A DNA stretch of 64,000 bases. Source: Karalla daura (taxonomy: Eukaryota > Chordata > Actinopteri > Chaetodontiformes > Leiognathidae). The notes under the pieces are model-generated. The model was given only the letters and a program-made list of their open reading frames with translations. It made no database searches and was not told the DNA's origin. Positions 55,369 to 64,000 of the stretch are shown one piece after another (within the stretch, counting starts at the first letter, position 1; each line of letters begins with the position of its first letter). The position numbers and the translations under genes were made by a program. The DNA lies in the NCBI GenBank assembly GCA_029224185.1, contig CM055188.1, forward strand, positions 12,219,497 through 12,283,496. Reading direction: 5' to 3'.

Positions 55369-57639
55369 CTGAAACACAAAAGTGTGTTGATCATTGTTAA
55401 CTGACGCTGGCTTTGTTTTATTATTGTTTTTACTCTGAACACACAGTTCCTCCGAAGATGTTTTACACCAAGAGCTTTCCAGCAGCAGAGAGGGATTGCT
55501 CTCAAATCTTTTTGGTTTTTCATGTCAGAAACAGTCACATCATAGAGAACAGATGGTGAAACACAATGAGGAAAGCAAGTGAATGAGTTGTTTCATGTAT
55601 CATAATCATACTCTGTATGCTGACTATTCCTATACCGGCCTACCATGTCGCTGCCTTTATGCTCTCATCACCAGATGCCAAACCCCAAATGACACTTTAA
55701 GACTTGCTACTGTTGCATTACCTGTTAATAGGTGTCACCTAACACCGAGCATTTAGAGCAAAAAAAACAAAATGAGAGCTTTGTTGTTGTTGGGTGCTGC
55801 TTGGGGCTAATATCTCCGCTGGCCTGTCTCTGTGCAACAGGATGGTAAGTCAAGACTCTACATTACAATAGTTCAGCTGCTGTTTGACCACACAGGAAGT
55901 ACTTGAGTCCTGTGATGGAAAGGCAACCCAGCAGACACACTGCATGCTAAAGTCGTCTGAGGACTTCAGAAGAGATATTGCTGCCCTACTGTATAATGTT
56001 GTCTTTTAATCCATGAAACATGACACTTATCATATCCTGTGTGCCAGAAATTGTTTCCCAGAAAGTTTCCCAGAAAAGCAAAGCCTGGAAAAGTAAATGT
56101 TGTTAATGTTGTTCAAGACTGATGGGTAACTGGTACTAGAAACATGGGCTGCAACAAACCAATGTTTTTGAGGTTGACTGATCAATCTATTATTTCCTGA
56201 ATTAGTTTTCCCTCTAAATTGTCAGAAATTGGTGAAAAATGTTATTCATTTAGTTCAGAACAAAACATGTTTGTTGTTTACACATAATGGAAAGTAATAT
56301 AAAGGAAAAGTATAAACGTATAAAGGAAAAGTAGTGATTTTATTTGCCATATTTTTAAAAATAAAAACACACCAAAAGATACAGCTCTTGTTTCAGAATT
56401 TAATTTCATACGACTGATAAATTGAGAGCGAGAAGTGATGTAACCCTCAGATGTGTCCCATAGACCCTCTACGGGGGTCAATGGAGCCATAGGTACTGTG
56501 TGCTTTGGAAAATATCTATCGACACGACACCCTCACTGTTGGCACACACTTGAGTGTGTGAACTGAATAAACAGTATTTTAACTGTAACCCTTACAAACT
56601 GTGTTTCTGTCAAGTTATTAGACGTATCACTTCATTCAAATAAATATATATGGGAACAAAGGCCATCTGCCAAATTTGTTCACTCAGTTCAGGTTTTTTG
56701 CTTCTTGCTTTCTTCATTTTAATCATATGAATATAGGGTGTATGGACAATTTGACTAGCCAGTGAACAATGAAAGTCAAAAGAAAAACCTTTCAAAATCT
56801 AGTTACATCATATCTCTCTGCCTCAGAGGCTGGGAAGTAAAGGCTTAAGCAAACATGAACAAGTCTGTCAAATTTGTCTAAACACCATTAGTCTTTGGAA
56901 AGCATAGTTCAGAAAATAAAGCCTTTCCAGTGGGTCTGACCAGATTCAATTTTAGCATGTGCTTTTCCTCTCCAGCCCACAAAGACACCGTGGTAGGCCA
57001 AGACACTGTGAAGTCTGCAATCTGTGACATCACTCTTTCCACCATCCTCATCCTCAAATTGCTGAACCACAGCATCCGTTCTCCGTTCCCCGAAACTCCT
57101 CCTAAGTGCTTCAGCAGCACAGCGATCTCCCTCTGTCTACAAATGCAAAAGTTGTATAGATGATAAAATCATCATCATGACAAAAGTCCTGTGTGCAGTG
57201 TTGTTGATTTCTAGCATAGCTAATGGACACCAACCCTAATGGGAGAGACACACTATCCAAGCCACGACAGCAACACTTTCTCCACATCCATATCCAATTA
57301 AGGAGACTGAGCCTCTGTACTAGATAGGTGATAAGTGCTGTAAGTCTGCATAAATTCTTAAAAATAAATATTCATGAAGAGGGGATGAACCTCGAGGTCA
57401 GCAATGTATATGGGCAAGGGCCACTAAGAAAAATGCAGTTTTCCATAGGTGTTTTTTTCTCTCACGTGCCAAGACTGAAGTTCCAGTATATGCAGTCTGC
57501 AAAAATTCTCTGATGTTTTCATCGATGATCCTTGATATACAAGGACATGACTGACATTCATTATTAAACCAATTTTTAAAACTTTTGTTTCACTTATATT
57601 TTTCAACAGCAACAGCGTTTTATGCGAGTTAAATTGCAG
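55369..57639. other. 5' flank or first intron of chd6
   Basis: AT-rich with one fish repeat copy at 56145. No CpG island, TATA-like promoter or coding exon was recognised. Confidence 0.6.
56145..56270 (+). repeat. fish ATTAATCGATTA-type repeat, forward copy
   Basis: GGGCTGCAACAAACCAATGT, then TTGACTGATCAATCTATTAT and TTGTCAGAAATTGGTGAAAA, matches a common fish repeat family that begins GGCTGCAACTAAC and contains GTCAGAAAATGGTGAAAAATG. Confidence 0.6.
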
Positions 57640-59275
57640 TCACTCGCTGTGTCGCTGTGGCTGGAGTCAGCTATGTTTGTGATGCTTAACTGGGAATTTC
57701 ATTCAGACATTTTTGGCAATACAGATAAATATATTGGCAGTCTATTTTATAAATTACTCCAGAACAATATCCACATGAAATGATGAATAAGTCTCTGGGT
57801 TTTCTGAAAACTGGAGGTACTACCACATCTTCATGAGATGAATTGAGACTGTCATTCTTTTCATTGAGCATCTGAACGTCAGGCAACCAAGGCTCCTACA
57901 TGCTATACACTCACTCCAACCACATCCAGTACTTAGCAGTCACTGTGAATTCAGCAGGTATCCGAACAGGGGTGCTGTCTATCATTTTAGGGGTATTGAC
58001 CAGCAAAGAACCAACCTTTCACATCTTCCACAGTTGTGCCTCCTGCCTCCACTGGAGAGACTGCCAAAGTGTCTGTGCCTCTGCACCCTCCTTGGGCTCG
58101 GGTTTCAGTCTTCAGACTACAGAGCGTCATGCATCTTTATCTCTGAATCACCTCAATAGCAGTCATCTGTTGCATATTCATCTACAGCTTCAGCAGCAAT
58201 CTCTGATGAAATTTGATGAATTCTGATGATGAAATGTAGTCCTCCCTTTCTCAGAGGGATGTAGCTTCCTGTCCTTTGATTCTCTTTTGCCATAGTCTGA
58301 ATCTTGCTTTCTCTTTTGTTCCTAACCCTGTCGTCAGCTGGCTCTCTCCCTTCCTCTCCCAGATCCCAGAACATGTTTTCTCTTTGTCCCTCAAATCCCC
58401 CTGTAGCATACAGGAGATCGTCTGTGTGTAACTTGTCTTTTTTAGCTGCCTTTTTGTCAGGGTGAGCCTTTGCTCTTGTAAGTTTGAATTAGTTGGATAC
58501 TGTCTGGTGCAAGTTTAACACTATTGCCTTTGCAAAAGCTTTCAAATTATCGCCATCTTTTTGCCTTTTCTCATCATCTATGTAACGCTGGTCTGCAATA
58601 TTTCCAGCATGGGCAAATAACTCTCCTTGCCAATTAACACTTCCCATCTCTACTGAGCCACAGTCAACCACAGTCAGACTCTTTCATCTAGCCAAAACTA
58701 CAAGACAGTTTACAAGCATTTGAAATGACATTTGTCCTCACCGCTTCAGCTTTCTCTCTTTTAAGTGACCTCTAAACCTCTAGCTGTACAGTCTTTGTCC
58801 ATTCATGCATGCCAGAGTCAAATCAAAGTGCATATTTTCACTTTCTGCCAACCTATGACGCTTGGTGTGGGAAAAACAAATGCACCGTCACAAGTCTTTG
58901 GATCCCACAACCTCCCCTATATACCTTCTTTCAGTAACTACATTGGTTTTAGGGGCAGGACACAGACCAAATGGCCATCTTCTTGGTTCAAGTGGAAAAA
59001 CATCTTTTCGTACAGAGCCTCAGGCAGGTCCCTATGTGCTGAGCACAGCCTTCAGGACAATGCTGCCCTGGACATCCTGCAGAGGGGGATGAGACCTCCT
59101 CTTATACCTCCAAAATATTCAGTTTTGAACTTAATTTATGGGCTTTGTTCTTTTCGCATTTGTCAATTTTGATGGTAAGGCATGAAATTAGAAGCACTTA
59201 CCGAGTTGTCGTTTCTGTCGAGATCCTGTTCGTGATGCCAGTCTGTTGTAAGTTAACCTCCCAATCGTTGAAGGA
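57640..59275 (-). mobile_element. possible LTR-retroelement fragment (LTR end, primer site, gag-like frames)
   Basis: On the minus strand at about 59260-59215, TTAACTTACAACA is followed by GACTGGCATCACGAACAGGA, the layout of an LTR end followed by a TGG-starting tRNA primer site. Downstream, short frames at 58671-58489 and 58374-58153 are polar and rich in Glu, Lys and Arg, and are interrupted by stops. No pol domain was recognised. It is non-functional as it stands and the family is unknown. Confidence 0.35.
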
Positions 59276-60912
59276 GAAAGTACACAGGCGCCCAAGATGT
59301 CTTATGACGCAGAGTTATTAAAGAGATTTAAGAGTTATTAAAACTGAATGGAAAACAACACACTTTTGGAGAGGATCTTCCCCTTATTTCTGCCACTAAA
59401 GTCTTCCGGGGTCAGTGATATTGTAAGTGATGAACAGGCTGCTTGTTACCTAGCAACTGTCTTGTCATCATGACTGCTTAAATCAACTCATGCTACTCAA
59501 ATGAGTGGCTCATTATCAAAGTTTCTACAGAGATGATTGGTCAGTCAATTAAATCATATCTGTTGGAGCAGGAAACATCACAAACATGCACGCTCAGTAT
59601 CATGTCCAAGAAAACTTCACCATGTAGCCTGGCTGACTTTCTCATCCATGAATGGCTGGGCTGTCCCTGAGCCCAGCACTATCATATAGCGCCATACCTT
59701 TACACAAAACCAATATTCTTCAACCACTAAAAGTTTTATCACCTTTCTGAATCAAGACGCTATACGGCATAGACAAAATATCTCCTTTTTTCTTTGAATG
59801 AAACATCTGCTGTATCAAGGACAGACATTGTTTAACAGCTGAGTCTTGCTGGAGTCTTCAAGTACGCTGACGTTAAGTTCTGGAAAATTCCCCAACAATG
59901 GCTTCAACCCGACATAACACTGTCATGAGGGAAGCTGTTGTTTCTCGATTAGCAGTTTCTGTTCTCATTCATTCAATTTTCACTCTGCCTTTGGTTTGTT
60001 TGACATGTTGTGCACTTGTCATGCTTCGTCATCATTCAGTTGTGGTTCCCTCTGTGACCATATTGTACAGCAGGTGATTTAAGGTGTTTCCTAGATTCCT
60101 GTTTGCTGCTTGTTTTCTTTTATTTGATTTGAGTGTTCTATCATTTTTGTTATCACTCCAGCTTAAGCCAAAGAACCAAGTAGATTTGATTAAACTCCCT
60201 CATACAATCATATTCCAAGGTAAGAACATTACGCTCACACTTTGATCAACAAGTATAACTGTGCTTGTGTGTATAATGAATTCTGCTTCATGATGAATAG
60301 TAATGTGCGACCCAATTGCACCATGGGAGGCTAGGACCAAAGGGTCAGCTATTACACAGCATACAGGTGCTGTTGAGAAGCCAGTGTCTGGCTTACCAAC
60401 ACCTCAGGAGGACACAAGCTCCCACATAAACACTGGGAAGACAGCCATGTAGTTGCAACCTGAGGCTAAATCTGCTTTTCTTTTTTCATAACTTCATTAA
60501 TGAATAAGTGCGGTGTTTTACACCTCTCACTAATTGCATTTCTAATCAATATTTAAAATATAATTTAGTTGATTTTAACAGTAAAGATTACCGGTGAGGA
60601 TGTTGTTAAGAAGAAGTGCCAAAATCCTGACATCAGTTTCTTATATCTGAATATTTCCTGGCATCTTTAATCCTCTACAGCAGCATACTACAGACAAACA
60701 GAGTAACAGTCAAACAACTGGCCAAACAATTAATATTTGCAACTGATCAACTCAGAACGACCACTGAGTGTCAGCAAGAACCAAGGCAATGTGCCTTTAC
60801 TCCCAATCTGAAGGTCAAATTGAGGACAGTCGATAAGGTGGATAACACAATTCTGAACAAGGGCGTTGTGTATGTGTGTCTGTGTCTGAGTCTATGTGTG
60901 AGTGCAAGTGTG
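59276..60912. other. intergenic or intronic sequence without recognised features
   Basis: AT-rich. The first few hundred bases may be LTR sequence of the 57.6-59.3 kb element. Nothing else identified. Confidence 0.5.
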
Positions 60913-62554
<1,642 letters not shown>

Positions 62555-62641
62555 CAGGTCAGGCCCAAGTAGAATGGATGCCTGAGTGATGAGCATGTCA
62601 ATGTCAACACGTGAATTATCATGTGGTATGTGTATTTCTGT
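62555..62641 (-). CDS. candidate upstream exon, phase-compatible with chd6 exon 1
   Basis: The segment lies between acceptor TGTCTGTTTTTCAG and donor CTG|GTGAGC, 87 nt. The open frame encodes TEIHIPHDNSRVDIDMLITQ, then ASILLGPDL, and ends in phase 0, which joins exon 1 in frame. I see no similarity to the human CHD6 N-terminus as I recall it. It could equally be a non-coding or chance exon. Confidence 0.28.
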
Positions 62642-62698
62642 CTGAAAAACAGACATGCACTTGACAGCGACATATGGCCCTCCACCGAGATGTGGAGC

Positions 62699-62699
<1 letters not shown>

Positions 62700-62778
<79 letters not shown>
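62700..62778. repeat. GT microsatellite, about 39 units
   Basis: Uninterrupted GT run, about 110 bp before a complementary CA run on the same strand. Confidence 0.97.
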
Positions 62779-62782
<4 letters not shown>

Positions 62783-62873
62783 TTGATGCACACAGGTTTT
62801 TAGGGCTGCCAATGCAGATGTGGTAGCTGATTTTTCACACAGGTTTAAGGAATCATCTCAATGAATTACTCAT

Positions 62874-62951
<78 letters not shown>
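62874..62951. repeat. TC/CA compound microsatellite
   Basis: A short TCTC run followed by about 32 perfect CA units. Confidence 0.97.
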
Positions 62952-62953
<2 letters not shown>

Positions 62954-63634
62954 TCACTAGGGCTTTCTCATCAGTTAGTTTGGGGATAGGAGGGGGGGAG
63001 TGGGAGTAACCAAGATGTTACCATGGAAACTGGCTGTCTGTGCCGAAGCTGCAGGGAGTGGGGAGGCGGACATAAACATGTGGTAACCATAGTAACCCAT
63101 TCATTGTCATGGGCTCCTGGGGCCATCGATGGATCGACTCAGATAATTATGTCTGCATTTTCAAATTTTCACCAACTCCTGACCACTTCAACAACTAAAT
63201 ATTAATTTTCTGCTGAAAGAAAAGGACTGGTGAGGAACCAGCAGATATGATCCTGTCTGAAGTAAATCCCATTTGTTTCTTTTAATGTGAACTTTCAGGC
63301 TAGGTGGTATCATTATCTATGCAAAATGTGCAGTTTGTCAGAATTCACAAAAAATCTGGAAAAAAAAAAATCAGTAAATAAATTCCACAGCCATGTGATG
63401 CGTTAACTTTACAAAGGCGAAGAAAGCATCTGCTTCATTATGATTTTAATGGCACCCATTAAAAACAGCCCAATTAATTAGCATCATCATATGATCATCA
63501 ATGAAAACATGAACTACTGACACTTAACTTTGGCAAGAAAAAAAAAAACGTATTCTTTTATTGTTGACGTTGACATGTCAGATGTGAGATGTGATCTGTG
63601 GGAGTTTGCAGTGGTACAAAAAAAACCTGCTAGT

Positions 63635-63842
63635 TATATAGCATTTTTCAAGTCTCGCCAACCACTTAGAGCACTAACACAAGGCAATATTGAAAAGACA
63701 CGCAAAGACACAGATACGCTTTCATATACTGCTGGAGAATTGCCACCTGCTCACCACGACTATTCATACACTGGTGGCACAGACTCGGGGGCTGAAGGGT
63801 ATCAAACCCCTGACTATCCAACACGTAGACAGCTGCCATTTG
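63635..63842 (+). repeat. fish repeat with TATATAGC...CAAGTCT...CCACT start
   Basis: TAGTTATATAGCATTTTTCA, then CGCCAACCACTTAGAGCACT and ATTCATACACTGGTGGCACA, matches a widespread fish repeat whose end includes AACCCCTGAC and GCTGCCA. Open frames over it are by-products of the repeat. Confidence 0.65.
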
Positions 63843-64000
63843 TCATGAGCCACAGACACTGGACCGTCTGATAATACCTAAACTCAGCAATATTATTCTA
63901 GATTACAAACTGTGTGAAGTAAAAACCTGGAGACAGGCCACAGCAGAAAGCAGAATAAACAACTTTTCTACTACATCATTTAGTTACTGCCAGTTTCTGT

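Noticed and set aside
57328..57513. Short plus-strand open frame near a GAATGAA/TTCATT-rich stretch
   Set aside because: Under 65 codons with no splice or promoter context.
58765..59172. 135-codon plus-strand open frame
   Set aside because: No family resemblance; lies opposite a probable retroelement fragment.
63530..63871. 113-codon plus-strand open frame
   Set aside because: Overlaps a recognised fish repeat and begins in low-complexity sequence.

Overview
This window is nuclear genomic DNA from a vertebrate, almost certainly a teleost fish. It has an intron-rich protein gene with GT/AG splice sites, long dinucleotide microsatellites, and several interspersed repeats and small inverted-repeat transposons of the kinds seen in fish genomes. 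No prokaryotic features, rRNA, tRNA or CRISPR arrays were seen.

One gene dominates. The minus strand from about 55.4 kb down to 11.0 kb encodes chd6, a class III CHD chromatin remodeller (CHD6-9 group). Forty-three coding exons can be placed with exact splice sites. In order they encode a basic N-terminal region, two chromodomains, a two-lobed SNF2 ATPase, a DNA-binding SANT/SLIDE-like region, a second Myb/SANT-like domain, a very long low-complexity middle, BRK-type modules, and a Pro/Ser-rich to acidic C-terminus ending at a stop at 11023-11025. CHD6 rather than CHD7, CHD8 or CHD9 is indicated by diagnostic stretches in the ATPase, SANT and C-terminal regions. The readable protein is about 3,537 residues, against roughly 2,700 for human CHD6 as I recall it. 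The excess lies in His/Ser-rich and Glu/Lys-rich inserts. One small exon (27337-27414) is one base too short to keep frame.

The rest is flanking or intronic. At 1-11 kb lie the 3' flank and probable 3' UTR of chd6, a possible last exon of a convergent plus-strand gene (1591-1724), an inverted-repeat transposon (about 2.03-3.23 kb), a palindrome carrying poly(A) signals on both strands (4968-4991), and two C-rich tracts. The 4.5 kb intron at 36.4-40.95 kb holds a decayed, rearranged Ty3/gypsy-like retroelement. At 55.4-64 kb lie 5' flank or first-intron sequence, a possible retroelement fragment (57.6-59.3 kb), a 170-bp pure GA tract, and a GT/CA pair forming a large inverted repeat. A phase-compatible candidate upstream exon sits at 62555-62641. 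The true chd6 start codon and promoter were not identified and may lie beyond 64 kb.

The most interesting features are an array of ten SUMO-consensus motifs inside a roughly 20-residue tandem repeat in the largest exon, a complete second BRK module that human CHD6 appears to lack, and the frame break in the small acidic exon.
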